A stretch of DNA of 64,000 nt from Cornus controversa. Its lineage: Eukaryota > Streptophyta > Magnoliopsida > Cornales > Cornaceae. The position numbers and the translations under genes are program-made. A model generated the notes under the pieces. That model saw nothing but the letters and a program-made list of their open reading frames with translations. It made no database searches and was not told the DNA's origin. The stretch covers positions 29,931,730 to 29,995,729 of the forward strand of contig CM048854.1 of NCBI GenBank assembly GCA_026545225.1, read 5' to 3'. Positions 25,201 through 34,728 of this stretch are shown here, piece by piece. Every line of letters starts with the position of its first letter. The stretch's first letter is position 1.

Positions 25201-28200
25201 TTTACATCCAGGATAAAACATATTATATTTAGTTGCAACAATGCAATGTCATTAAATTGAGAATGCAACTCATATACATCGTTATCACATTCTCGATTTA
25301 TTATAGTTGCACTCTCAGTTGAATGTTGCTGCAATTTCTGAGGACATCTAAAACTTGATAAATGAAGCTTTTCTCCAAAAGAGATACCAGTTTCTTATCC
25401 ATGTCTTATCAATTCCATCATCATCTTGCAATGGGAAAGAAACATACATCTCTCTTCATTTTCTTCTTCTGAATTTACAACATAACAGTTCTGTTTCCTA
25501 ATTAATTTTTGTACAGATTTAATATAAGATTCAGACGTCTGTCTATATATATGTCTGCTATGTATTATCAGCCAAAAAAAAATCTACTAATTGCTCAATG
25601 TTTTATCGGGAAAATTTCTCAGGTGAAGAATAAATGGGTGTTTAAAGCAACTGATGGGACCAGTCCCTTCAGCAGTAGATATTTCTACACAAGTCAGATT
25701 CATTAAAAAGCACCAAGAGAGGGTGCAACTATACATATACAAGGCAAAGACTATACAACCAAAGTTCTACGAGGCAAAATCCATACATCCTTAGTGGAGA
25801 CCAAAGAGAATTAATGTTCTCTACATACCAAAAATACTCACCTCTTCATCATGAATGAGCTTGCTATGGAGGTTTGGAACTATTTGGATTGCCTTTTCAA
25901 TATAAGATCCATCCAAACAGATTCCATTCAGTCACGGTAGTTTAACAGATCTCGCAGGAAATCCCAAATTGGCTATGTCACGTCTATGCTTCCTATTTTT
26001 CCAATTTGGGAACTCTGGAAGGAAGGGAATAGCAGGAAATTGGAAATGAAATATCTTAGCTGGCTACTATTATTCAAAAAATTACAGAGTGGCTTGAAGA
26101 CTATTCTCAGCTTCTTGACACCAGATCATCTGGGAGACTGGGACATTTACAGATTCTATTCTTCTGGATGCGCTCCATATTCATCACGTAAACTCGCAAT
26201 TGACTTCAAAATTCATATAAATGGTGCCTAGAGAGGGAATCCAGGTCTGTGTGCAGGTGAAGGCCTCATCAGGAATCACCTTGGTAAAGTCAGGTCACAT
26301 CCAATGTTGTTGCAGAAGTTCTTTCTATAGCAGATGGTCTCAGAGCCTGTAAATCTCTTTATGTTTCCTAAAAATAGATAGTGACTCCAAAACCATTGTT
26401 GATTGCATCAATGAAAATAAAGAAGCACCTAAGTAAATTACCCATACTTAGTGTCATGTGAAGCGTTATTTCATCCAAATTCTTAGTTGGCCATTTCAAA
26501 ATCATCCATCATACATTCAGAGAAGGATAACATGGCTTTCCCAGAAGTTATGTAGATCTAAGCTAATGATCAATCAGCCACCCAATGATCAACCATTACT
26601 TATGACATTCTAACTTGAGTTAGTGATTTAGCACGTAGTTTGCAGCTGTGTGACTACCCCCGGAATGCACCTGCTATTTATAAATATATTGAGGTAAAAG
26701 ACACATTTCCCATTAATCCAACAAAACAAAGCATTGCTCTTCAGTCTGTGAACCATCGCCATACCCTCGAAAGTTCTTAAGTTTTGTTGCGACAAACAGC
26801 CACGAACCAAGCTCAATCATGAAACACGACAAAAAATGAAACAAGCACCACACACAGAACACAAGAATTTACGTGATTTGGCGATGTGCCTACATCCACG
26901 GCGAAGATCCGGTGAAAGTTTTTCACTTTGCAAAAATCAAGAGATTACAAGTTTGAACCCCAAACCTTAGCTCTTGCTCTCTCACTCTCTTTCTGCGATT
27001 TACAGTATTTTCTCTCTTCATCCCACTCCAAACCCTAGATGCCCTTATATACTGGGCTACAAGGGAGTCCTAAACAAGACCCGCAAGCAAAAAAGGGGCC
27101 ACACAAAGCCCATTTTTCGGATCAAAACCGGGTTGCAACCAAGACAAAATTCGGGCCACAACATAACAAGTTTCCATCCACCATCCACAGGTGCACCAGA
27201 TGAAGCAAAGAGGAGTAGCATCCCATGCCTTCTTTTTCCTCCTCCCAACTGTTAGGTTGGCTCAAATTCCTATTGTGATTATGTTTCTATTATAGAGTTG
27301 TATCTTATTAGGCAATTTCTTAGTAGTCAAGTTTTGGTCTCAAGGAAGGAAAGTACTTGGCAAGTCTTGAGCTCTAAGGAATTTTAATCCTTATCCATCA
27401 AGGAATTGGGTTTTAGGCTCTATAAATAGTTACCTATGTTATAGGTTGAGACAAGTGAGAAGAAAAGAGGCAATACTCTCATTGTATTTGAGAGGTCACT
27501 CTCATTGTTTTGAGAAGGCAACTCTTGCATAGAGGTAATATTCTCATTGTTATTGAGAGGACACTTCGAGAGAGAATTTTTGTTTAGAATTTGTGATTTC
27601 CTTTTGAGTGAGATTGAGTGTATAAGGGTTAAGGGTTGAGAATTGAGCATACTCTTGATACAATCTTTCAACTTGTACTGTTACAATCTATATAGTGAAA
27701 TCGGGCTCTCCGTGGACGTAGGCTTGTTTAGCCGAACCACGTATAATTCTTGGTGTGTTCTTACAATTTTCTTCGTGCTTGTTTACTTATCATCACATCG
27801 TAATATTTGGTGGTTCGTGATTGGGTGCTTGTTTCTCAACAAATTGATATCAGAGCTTCAAGGTGCACACAAGGTGTTTGATAAAAATCTTGTCTAGATT
27901 TTTCTTCATAACACGGGAGTTGTTTGTCTTGGGTACTTGTGACAATCATAGTCGGTAATATTGCTACACAATACAAGGTGGAGAGATTTGATGGTAAGGG
28001 TAACTTCACCCTATGGCAAGGGAGGGTGAGAGACATCCTAGTTCAATAAGGCTTAGCACGGGCGTTGAAAGGGAGGGATGAAAAATCGAAAAAAATGTCG
28101 GTTGATGATTGGCAGGATATATAGTCAAGGTGTGCAAGCATTATTCGACTCTGTATTAGAGATATTCTCACAATTTATAAAGGTGACACTCTTACTCAAC

Positions 28201-31200
28201 ATGAATGGTTTTTAGATTCACCTAAGTTGAGGTGTAATCTAATTTTCTTGAGCAGGTTGGACTCCATGGGTTGCAAGTACTCCATTGCAGGGGGAGTCAT
28301 GAAGATCACCAAGGGTTGCATGGTATTAATGCGAAGAGAACAGAGTGGAGGTTTGTATCGTCTGGTGGGGAGTGCTAATAGCACTCAGACTTCGATTGTG
28401 GATAGAAAACGTGGTGCACATGGTAACAAAATCTTGAGACATGTTTTGTTTGATTTATCGAAGACACAGCCTACACGTTTCCAGACAGACGTGGATGAGA
28501 TGAAAGTTCCTGCTTGGAAAAGGGTTGTATCGAAAGCCCCTTCCAAAGTCACTTGACAGTGTTGACTTGATACAAGTACATGAATACATTGGCCGTGTGA
28601 ATCAAGGGGAGTATTGTTTCATACTTGATTTGGGTTATGTAGCTGGAGTTTGAAATGCTGATGGATTGTTTGTGGATTAGCAGACGGGAGTCTCGTGTAT
28701 TGAAGACTTGTCAAAAAATTTGTCAAGGGGAGATTCGTTAGGTTGGCTCAAATTCCTATAGTGATTGGGTTTCTATTATAGAGTTGTATTTTATTAGGTA
28801 ATTTCTTAGTAGGCAAGTTTTGGTCTCAAGGAAGGAAAGTACTTGTCAAGCAAGTGTTGAGCTCTAAGGAATTTTAATCCTTGTCCACCAAGGAATTGGG
28901 TTTTGGACTCTATAAAAAATAACTTATGTTGTAGGTTGAGACAAGTGAGAAGAAAAGAGGCAATGCTCTCATTATATTTGAGAGGTCACTCTCATTATTT
29001 TGAGAGGGCAACTCTTGCTTAGAGGTAATACTCTTATTGTTATTGAGAGGATACTGAGAGAGAGAATTCTTGTTTAGAATTTGTGATTTCCTTTTAAGTG
29101 AGATTGGATGTATAAGGGTTAAGGGTTGAGAGTTGAGCGTACTCTTGATACAATCTTTCAACTTGTATTGTTACAATCTATATAGTGAAATCGGGCTCTC
29201 CGTTGACGTAGGCTTGTTTAGCCGAACCACGTATAATTCTTGGTGTGTTCTTGCAATTTTCTTCATGCTTGTTTACTTATCATCACATCGTAATATTTGG
29301 TGGTTCATGATTGGGGGCTTGTTTCTCAACACCAACTTTATTCCCTCTCAATTCAAAAAAGAGCAAACAATAAGGACCAAACCTCTTTAGCCACTCTACA
29401 ACAAGTCAAGAGGTGGTTCACTGACCCCGCCTCCTTGCACATTAAAAACCAATTAAAGAGTAATTTTTGCCTCCAAACCAAATACCCATATAAAGAATAT
29501 TCCACGAATAGTCATCCATACAAAAATAGCCACCTTGGAAAATCCAATACATTGGGAAGATTGACATCAAAAACATTAAAACAAATCACCACACTCAAAT
29601 TCTGTACACTATCAACTTTGCTTACTAACTTTTCCAAATGTTCTCTCTCATCTCTCGTGTAACCAACCCAAATGCAGAAGGAGGAAGTTTGTCATAGATA
29701 GACAACAAATGTATACCAAGACATCAAGCAATTGAATTAAGACATATTGGATCACATCATCCACTTACCACTTATATCATGCAAAAATGGGTCAATTCAT
29801 GAGTCAGCAAAAACTAACGGTGACTAAAGGAGAAAAAGAAAGTCCAATGATACTATATATGATTTCTTAAAAGATATCAACTACATGATTAGAATTTTAT
29901 CTCATGGTCTTTTGTTTTGTAAGCAGGATGCGCTCCCCTCTTGAACATCTTTCTAATATACTTGACTTATCAAAAATAAAAAATAAAATAGATTTATCTG
30001 ATGGCTACTAGATTTTTTTTAATGAGGGAGATGCAGGGAAGAGAAACATTTATATAACCTACAGAAAAAAAATTCAGCAACTTTCAAACAATTTCATCTG
30101 AAAGCTATTATATATTTCTCATGGGATCCAGAGTTCTTTGTTATCTCGTATTTTATCAGAACACATTTTCAGTTCCTTAGATATGATAACATGTGGTTTA
30201 ATTGAGGCTATGGCATTAGATAGAGCAGAATGGTGAAACATGATCTATGTTACCAACCTGCAAATAGTTGGGAAAATGCTTTGTTGAGTTTAAGTACATT
30301 TTCAGCTCCTCCTTATTTCCTGAGTTTCAATTTTAATACTTTGCACCACTGTTTCTGTGTTATTTTTAGATTACAAAGCATAAAATTTCCCCCAGCCTAA
30401 TCTTATTCCATGTACACAGGCAGTCCCACAGTTTAGTTCTATTAGCCGTTAAGGTATTGCATTCAAAAGCTTTGTACAGGTAGTGAACTCCCGTATGAAG
30501 GAAAGATAAGGAATAGATCACAAAATCATTTAAATAGAAGTATCATACTCGTGTATCATCAGAACCAGATATCAGAAGTGACCCTTTCGAGTTCCAAGCC
30601 ACAGCATTTACACAACCGAGATGCCCCTGTAAAATAATGAATGAAAGAGACCATAATTAAATATGTGTGACAACATAAAAATATACAGTATTAAAGAATA
30701 TTAAAAAAATAAATGGTACTGCACAAGAGTAATTGTTCAGAAAGTTTCTCCAGGAAAAAAAAATGTCTCTAACACGAGGATGATATTAAAACTGGAAAAC
30801 AATGATACATCTGACCAAGCAGTTTAAACACAGGTTCATATCAGTCACCTAAAATGCAGTATAAATTTTAGTCAAATGCCAAGTTCAAGTAATGGAAGTC
30901 CACAATTACTTCAGGTGACAATTTCATGCTGAAAGAAGTAAAAAATAAAGAACACTCATTCTGTCAGTTAAACCCATCAGTAGGAATTTGAACCGAGTCA
31001 AACTGCAAACTTGGTATCACCTGAGCTTGAACATCCAGTTCAAGGAAAACCATAAAATCAAGAAAACTCAATGACCTTCCTGGGAGACAACAGCTTTTTA
31101 ATGAGATGCATCTGTTGTAGAAGGTGCAAAAGTATCACTGTACTTCAGCTGTAACTTAGCTTTCTGAAATATAGAACTTATAAATGAGAGCTGAGTTTCA

Positions 31201-34200
31201 ATAATAAAGAAGGGTTGCTAAAAATTTACAATCCATATAAGGAAGCTTTTAAATTCATCTGCCCTCATCAAAAGTAATGTTTCAGCTGAAAGATAACTTT
31301 GAGAATCGATCTAAGGTTCGATTACCATATTAGATGATGAGAGAATCAAAGCAAGGAGCAGAATTGAGATTATACATCAGAGCATCAACGGGGGCACTTG
31401 TAAGTGGTTTGCAAAGAACAAGTTGATCGGACATCACTAGTGGAGATCAAAAGTCCATGGAGAAGCAGATTTCATGAGGTGAGAGTCGATGGATTTCATC
31501 TTACGCATAGTTGTCAAAGGCATGCCATAGGCTCAAGGCTCCTCAAGGCGCAGTAGTTGCACCTGGACCAAGGCTAGGCCAAGCTCCTTCAATCAAGCGT
31601 GCGCCTTTGCAGCTAAGGCGCAAGTCACGCCTCAGGCACGCCTAATATAAAACACTTTTTTATTTTCTCCTACTTGTTAGCATGTATTGTATTTTTGTGT
31701 TACAATGGACTTTAAGCATATAATACAGCCCCTAATGGTAAAAGAAATAAAAAGGATCGATCAATAGATTCAATACAATCAGTCCATTTAGGACTTTCTG
31801 GAAGTCAATACACGGTGGGACGACAGTCTGCGATTTGGGCTTTCTGGACGTCCAGCTCTTCTCCGGCAACTTCTTCTTCTCTATTCTTCTCTGCTTTTTG
31901 TTTCTCTTTTTTTTCCTCCTTATTGCTCTATTTTTTTATTATCTCTTTACCTTTTTTTTCTTTTTTCTTTTTATAGTCTTTCTGTTCTTTTCTCTCTCTC
32001 TCTTTCTTTTATTTTTTATTTTTTTATGAACTCTTAATTGTTTATGTTTTGTAGTTTGCTTCTCTAATGCGTGTAATAGTTGCTAAAGCATATTATCACA
32101 CAAAAAAACAGTGAAAATTGTGAAATTGGAACATTATGTATTATCATTTTGTGGTTCTCAAATGTCAATTTCCTTTATATACTTTTAAAATTAATTTTTC
32201 AAAAACATATACATTAAGGTTTAACAAAAAGTAAAAAATAGAAAGTACCCTACTGAAGGTTATAAAAATAATTTCAGAACAAATATAAATAAAAAAACTA
32301 GATACATAAAAATGTTGGTAAAAGTTTAAAGCATTGGGCCGTTTTGAGACTGCATTAAAAATTTACACTTCCTTTTTCTTTTCTTTTCTTCTTATTTTTT
32401 TTTTTTTTTTGGCTCTTGTTGTGGTGGGGAGGGTGGAAATTTTGAATTATGAGGGGACTAACTTCATAGAGATTAGGGGTATAAATATATGGACAACTAA
32501 GTGCTCCTTGACCTTAGGGTAGCTCTGCACCTGGTGAAGGATGATAAAAAGATGCACTGCAAGCTTGGATTAATGAATCCAGAGTAGTAAAAATTGAAGT
32601 ACTTATTTGCATTTTTCAGCCAACTTGACAGAAAGAATACCTTAATCCAAATTGTTAAGAAGAGTTGACATGATAGAAGTGTATCTAATAAATGTAGTGG
32701 CCTTTCATGCTCTTGACTTTGTACATGTTTGGGGTCATGCCCTAGAGTTTTGAATATCTTGGGTCCTCTACATCTAATAAATCAATAGATACACTGTACC
32801 ACTTTAAACAGGGACTTCTTTATCGACGTAGACTTTGAAAAAACATCATTACCCAGAACAGAAAGGTAAATAAGGCATGAGACACAAGTGAAACAGAAAA
32901 GAAACAATGTATAACTGGAAGCATATAAAGCAGGAACATTCAGGAAAATGCATCACCAAACATATTAGACTCTACAATCATACAAACCTCCAATTCTCTT
33001 TCCTGAGAAAGCCTTCGTATCAACGATGAGTGCATTTGCAAATTGTGGTTAGTGTCCTACAATATAGTAGCAGAAAAAGTTACATTTTTCTCCAAACCAA
33101 AAACAACCCACTAGAATATTTCTGAAAACAGGATCATAATAGCCAACAAAGAATTGTGATCCAGAAGGGGAAAATAATTTAAGGCATTTAGTTGCAAATT
33201 TATAACCAATATTAAACCTAATGAAAAAAACGTTTTAAGGCATCAACATATATTTTTATTCTTATATTCCATGTTTGTTCTCATAAAAGCAATTTTTCTT
33301 CTCTTCACACCTACATTTTCCTCATAATTTTTTAATTGTGAAGCAAATAAAATCGTGCCTCAAAGCAGCCACTTACACAAAACAATGTAGAAGTTAGGAC
33401 TTTATTCAATCTATCCTTCCAAGAACCCAAGTACCAACATTTGGAAATGACATCTCACACTACATCAACATGGATTTTCCATTTTAAATCCATTTCCTTT
33501 AATGATCACTTTATGCTTAAAGGCAATTAAATGTTCTCCCTTTAGGTTTTTCTATCTAGTTCTTCAATATCTATTTCCTATGCACACTCTTTGTCATATT
33601 GATCCACATCAAGTACCATTAACCTATATCTTGTGATTAGGCTCCCTCCTACTTTAAAATCTTTACATATGCTTTAGTCAACCGTTCTAGTGAAAAATGG
33701 AAGAAATTAATTCTAACTAGTATTTGTTCCACTCTTTAAACGGCAGTTATGCGTTCATCAATATTTTTTAAAACATGTGCCAGTTATTACAAGGTCATAT
33801 GCCATTGCAAATATCCAAGATTGTACCACTCCCTTATTCCATCCTCTAAATCAAGAACAAGACCTAAGTTCTTGGGTTCAAATTTTGGAACCCAAAAGAT
33901 TAAGTTGCATATTACTCTCCATCGTATGCCCATAATATTTTATACCACAAAGCGATCCGATAAGAAAAGGTGTAACCTGCTTCAGTATAAAACGTTTTTT
34001 GAACTTGTATAAACGAACACCCTCATCAATGGAATGGAAAATGAAGGTAAGACCAACAAAGGATAAAATAATCCTAGTGAACATAACTTAAACCCCAAGT
34101 ATCTTTACCCAAAAAGAATCAGAGCAACAGCGTTCTTACATCCTTCAACAAAAATCATTTAACTAAAAATTCTACTTCCAAGTTCAGATAAACCTAATCA

Positions 34201-34507
34201 ATAAATAATGTAATTCCTCAATGATGATCCGTTTCCTAACCATTTCCATCCAAAGACCTTTCTTGGAATATTAAAACATGGAAAATCAACCCAAAAAAAA
34301 AAAAAGGAGAGTGACTAATGAATTCAAAATACAAGTAAAGAATGAAGAATAGTTAAGCTATATAGAATTGAATTGAATCGAATTAATTTAGTGCGATGAT
34401 CGGGAATTAAGTGAAAATGAAGAGAATTGACATACATAACCAACGGAGAGAGTTCGAATGTCGATCATGTCAGTGATGTTGCCATCGCGAAAACAGAGGG
34501 TTTCCAT
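3490..34507 (-). CDS. ASG2: ASG2-like WD40/TPR protein (WDTC1-type DCAF), 5' part
   Basis: Thirteen spliced exons encode 490 residues; the C-terminus, about a third of the roughly 760-residue family length, lies off the left edge. The protein starts [17 protein letters not shown]40 repeats fall near residues 48-83, 92-127, 146-185, 215-245 and 280-307. Two DxR motifs that fit DDB1 docking are HDFR (exon 6) and YDRR (exon 8). A TPR region covers residues 360-490. Landmarks such as [18 protein letters not shown] and [10 protein letters not shown] match my recollection of Arabidopsis ASG2 (At5g10940) closely. ASG2 is described as a farnesylated DWD protein of CUL4-DDB1 ubiquitin ligases that dampens ABA responses; the farnesylation site would be off the window. 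The start was chosen by family match. An in-frame ATG 40 codons upstream (34627) lies before the expected transcription start. No damage is seen in the exons. Confidence 0.93.
4095..4590 (+). mobile_element. LINE (L1-type) ORF2 C-terminal fragment
   Basis: In shifting plus-strand frames one reads a block resembling SNQALLGR, then [18 protein letters not shown], then [10 protein letters not shown], and ending near [16 protein letters not shown] and LLDERSL. This follows the order after the reverse transcriptase in plant L1 elements (NQALLGRWLWR, then G.GLWK, then FVVGDG..I.FW, then W...F.R.....E). It is truncated and frame-broken. It sits in intron 12, upstream in plus coordinates of the hAT element. 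Confidence 0.65.
5110..5400. repeat. CT-rich, GT and AT simple repeats
   Basis: Within the hAT element, CTCTCT tracts alternate with (TG)n(TA)n tracts. A unit of about 95 bp is seen two to three times (AATATTACATATATGT, then ACACATATCA, then GTATATATTT, then TTGGGTCAA, then CTCTCTCTC). It looks like a small degenerate tandem repeat. Confidence 0.7.
6047..6312 (+). repeat. Copia 5' LTR
   Basis: It begins TGTAAATGGACAGC and ends CTTATTTTGACA. It is 266 bp, the same length as the right copy. Confidence 0.95.
6313..6326 (+). other. Copia primer binding site
   Basis: TGGTATCAGAGCCA lies immediately after the LTR. It matches the primer site complementary to initiator methionine tRNA used by most plant copia elements. 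Confidence 0.9.
6560..10691 (+). pseudogene. Copia gag-pol remnants
   Basis: Recognisable parts in order: a gag region from about 6.6 kb; two CCHC zinc knuckles (CX2CX4HX4C, 7289-7384); protease signature [10 protein letters not shown] near 7.6 kb; the GAG-pre-integrase motif WHRRLGHPN near 8.0 kb; the integrase core with HSDVWGP and [10 protein letters not shown] near 8.2 kb; reverse transcriptase with [11 protein letters not shown] and YVDDI near 9.6-9.8 kb; and RNase H with ADWAG and [11 protein letters not shown] near 10.2-10.4 kb. The domain set is complete, but the reading frame is no longer continuous. Confidence 0.93.
10690..10698 (+). other. Copia polypurine tract
   Basis: GAGGGGAGC sits directly before the right LTR, where the plus-strand primer of LTR elements lies. 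Confidence 0.8.
10699..10964 (+). repeat. Copia 3' LTR
   Basis: It begins TGTCAATGGACAGC and ends CTTATTTTGACA. It is 266 bp, with nine differences from the left copy. Confidence 0.95.
11407..12992 (-). other. Rest of intron 12, nothing assigned
   Basis: AT-rich intronic sequence with A/T homopolymer runs and a CT-rich patch near 11.97 kb. I found no exon and no element with clear ends. Confidence 0.5.
13655..14232 (-). other. Intron 9 of the ASG2-like gene
   Basis: 578 bp of AT-rich DNA between exons 9 and 10. No transposable element or RNA gene was seen. Confidence 0.7.
14504..15041 (-). mobile_element. RTE-type LINE, 5'-truncated 3' end
   Basis: The minus strand encodes, largely in frame, RLKGEFYRTTIRPA, then [17 protein letters not shown], then [16 protein letters not shown], then [12 protein letters not shown]. 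This is the hallmark C-terminus of plant RTE-like LINE reverse transcriptases. The 3' end carries a short CAACAA-type tail, typical of RTE. Flanking 18-bp sequences (14486-14503 and 15042-15059, ATTAAAATAAAAAATAAA and ATTAAATAAAAAAATAAA) look like the target-site duplication. About 180 codons remain and at least one stop lies in the upstream part. It sits in intron 8. Confidence 0.88.
16110..17682. mobile_element. Mutator-like (MULE) non-autonomous element
   Basis: Long terminal inverted repeats of about 85-90 bp: the left starts GGGTAAATATCACCTACC and the right, complemented, starts GGTTAAATATCACCTACC. Both continue through blocks matching AAGGTTTGTCAATATAACAC and CATTTCATAATCTCA. The 9 bp before and after are both TTTTCTTTT (16101-16109 and 17683-17691), the Mutator target length, though the pyrimidine-rich context weakens this. 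No transposase frame is present. It includes an LTR-like block at 17.0-17.4 kb. It lies in intron 8. Confidence 0.8.
17002..17386 (-). repeat. Solo-LTR-like block
   Basis: It shares about three quarters or more of its sequence by eye with the solo LTR at 26785-27168, including GAATTTACGTGGTTCGG, GTGCCTACGTCCACGG and GATCCGG. The ends fit TG...CA in the minus orientation. No 5-bp target duplication is visible, so this is either an old solo LTR or a piece captured by the surrounding Mutator-like element. Confidence 0.65.
17692..19836 (-). other. Rest of intron 8
   Basis: AT-rich intronic DNA with no recognisable exon. Only the microsatellite near 19.2 kb stands out. Confidence 0.5.
19212..19251. 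repeat. (AT)n(AG)n compound microsatellite
   Basis: About 11 AT units run directly into about 9 AG units inside intron 8. Confidence 0.9.
20154..22870 (-). other. Intron 6 of the ASG2-like gene
   Basis: 2717 bp. A segment near 21.35-21.47 kb resembles the 3' part of an LTR but no partner or target duplication was found. A dispersed repeat lies near 22.4 kb. The rest is unassigned. Confidence 0.5.
22330..22465 (-). repeat. Dispersed repeat with a tRNA-like motif
   Basis: The minus strand reads TTGACATGGTAATTGGTATC, then AAGCAAGAAGTCTTGTGTTC, then AATTCTCATTG. This is the common plant layout ACATGGTATCAGAGC, then AGGTCCTGGGTTCGATTCTC, which resembles tRNA A and B boxes. It may be a SINE remnant. 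It is related to the repeat near 1.4 kb. Confidence 0.4.
23070..23461. mobile_element. MITE with GCCCGTTTGG-type ends
   Basis: The left end reads GAGCCTGTTTGGCGTTG; the right end, complemented, reads GGGCCCGTTTGGGATT. TAC flanks both sides. The interior is AT-rich with complementary AAAAGCATTTT-type words and no coding capacity. The ends recall Tourist or hAT MITEs, but the TAC flank is not canonical. It fills most of the 551-bp intron 5. Confidence 0.6.
23880..25799 (-). other. Intron 3, distal part
   Basis: AT-rich intronic DNA with TA tracts near 24.78-24.90 kb and T/G runs near 25.1 kb. A GCAAC-rich patch at 25.16-25.34 kb weakly recalls 2.58-2.93 kb. No exon or element with clear ends was found. 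Confidence 0.45.
25800..26560 (+). mobile_element. LINE (L1-type) 3' fragment with RNase H domain
   Basis: In shifting plus frames: [20 protein letters not shown] (zinc-binding region after the reverse transcriptase), then [13 protein letters not shown], then KIHINGA and [18 protein letters not shown] (start of the plant RNase H domain), then [13 protein letters not shown], then FREGNNMAF-like residues. This is the order in plant L1 elements that carry a terminal RNase H. Stops and frameshifts are present. It lies in intron 3. Confidence 0.8.
26785..27168 (-). mobile_element. Solo LTR
   Basis: A 384-bp block has ends TG...CA and a perfect 5-bp duplication AGTTT (26780-26784 and 27169-27173). 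Read on the minus strand it starts TGTTATGTTGTGG and ends CTGTTTGTCGCAACA. It contains the GTGGATGTAGGCACATCG and CACGTAAATTCTTGTGTTC blocks typical of the 3' half of plant copia LTRs. No internal region or second LTR is adjacent. A related block lies at 17.0-17.4 kb. Confidence 0.85.
27250..27841 (+). repeat. 5' LTR of the short copia element
   Basis: It starts TGTTAGGTTGGCTC and ends GTTTCTCAACA. It contains CCGTGGACGTAGGCTTG and CCGAACCACGTATAATTC, typical of copia LTRs. Confidence 0.9.
28736..29331 (+). repeat. 3' LTR of the short copia element
   Basis: Near-identical to the left copy along its whole length, ending GTTTCTCAACA directly before the CCAAC duplication. Confidence 0.9.
29691..30548 (-). 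other. Intron 3, proximal part
   Basis: About 860 bp of AT-rich intron between the LINE fragment and exon 3. Nothing recognisable was seen. Confidence 0.5.
30627..32987 (-). other. Intron 2 of the ASG2-like gene
   Basis: 2361 bp. At 31.51-31.65 kb a GC-rich patch (GTTGTCAAAGGCATGCC, CTCAAGGCGCAG, GCGCCTTTGCAGC, CACGCCTCAGGCACGCC) resembles terminal sequence of common plant elements whose ends read GTTGTCAAAGGCGCGCC; no matching opposite end was found. Long T-rich and CT-rich runs follow at 31.9-32.05 and 32.36-32.41 kb. Confidence 0.5.
33057..34435 (-). other. Intron 1 of the ASG2-like gene
   Basis: 1379 bp of AT-rich DNA. The donor is GTATGT and the acceptor TTGTAG. No element with clear ends was seen. 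Confidence 0.6.
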
Positions 34508-34630
34508 TGATGAAGCTACGAGAAATCTGCGATGAACGATAGCCCAGAAACTAGCTGAATCGATGATTGTTAGTGAGTCTGTGTGCGATCTCAGAACTGT
34601 TTGATAGACACAGTCGGTTTGGTTCATTCC

Positions 34631-34637
34631 ATATACA
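34631..34637 (-). promoter_or_regulatory. ASG2: Candidate TATA element of the ASG2-like gene
   Basis: TGTATAT on the minus strand lies about 125 bp before the chosen ATG. Transcription would then start near 34.60 kb, downstream of the in-frame ATG at 34627, which supports the METLCF start. This is based on spacing only. Confidence 0.35.
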
Positions 34638-34728
34638 TCTTTACCTTGTCACCTTATTCGCCTGTTCACCAAAACGAGTGCGTATCTCGTGCTGTCACAG
34701 TTTGGGACACGGTGCTGCTTTTTATTTA

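Larger units (their letters stand above)
27250..29331 (+). mobile_element. Short, non-autonomous copia-type element, broken
   Basis: Two LTRs of about 592 and 596 bp bound an interior of only about 0.9 kb, with a perfect 5-bp duplication CCAAC (27245-27249 and 29332-29336). The primer site after the left LTR resembles the initiator-Met type (TTGATATCAGAGC), and a purine tract AAGGGGAGA precedes the right LTR. The interior holds only a gag-like start ([14 protein letters not shown]) and a GAG-pre-integrase-like piece ([13 protein letters not shown]); reverse transcriptase and most of integrase are absent. LTR divergence is a few percent by eye. It is a fossil with a few frame breaks. Confidence 0.88.
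26640..29690 (-). mobile_element. LINE (L1-type) fragment split by two LTR insertions
   Basis: On the minus strand the LINE reads from about 29.69 to 29.33 kb ([20 protein letters not shown], the zinc-binding region), continues at 27.25-27.17 kb ([14 protein letters not shown]) and again at 26.78-26.64 kb ([20 protein letters not shown]). These blocks are consecutive in plant L1 proteins. The two gaps are exactly filled by a short copia relative and a solo LTR, each with its own 5-bp target duplication. The LINE is therefore the oldest layer here. Frame breaks are present. Confidence 0.82.
3490..34507 (-). other. ASG2: Exon map of the ASG2-like gene
   Basis: Coding exons in transcript order: 34436-34507, 32988-33056, 30549-30626, 23745-23879, 23551-23658, 22871-22999, 20038-20153, 19837-19954, 14233-14338, 13509-13654, 13204-13374, 12993-13103, 3490-3601. 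Lengths are 72, 69, 78, 135, 108, 129, 116, 118, 106, 146, 171, 111 and 112 nt. All donors are GT and all acceptors AG, and phases are consistent across every junction. Introns range from 83 bp (intron 7) to 9391 bp (intron 12). Exon 13 ends one base into a codon. Confidence 0.9.

Noticed and set aside
31510-31660. One end of a larger DNA transposon with GTTGTCAAAGGC-type terminus
   Set aside because: No matching opposite end was found in intron 2, so element boundaries cannot be supported.
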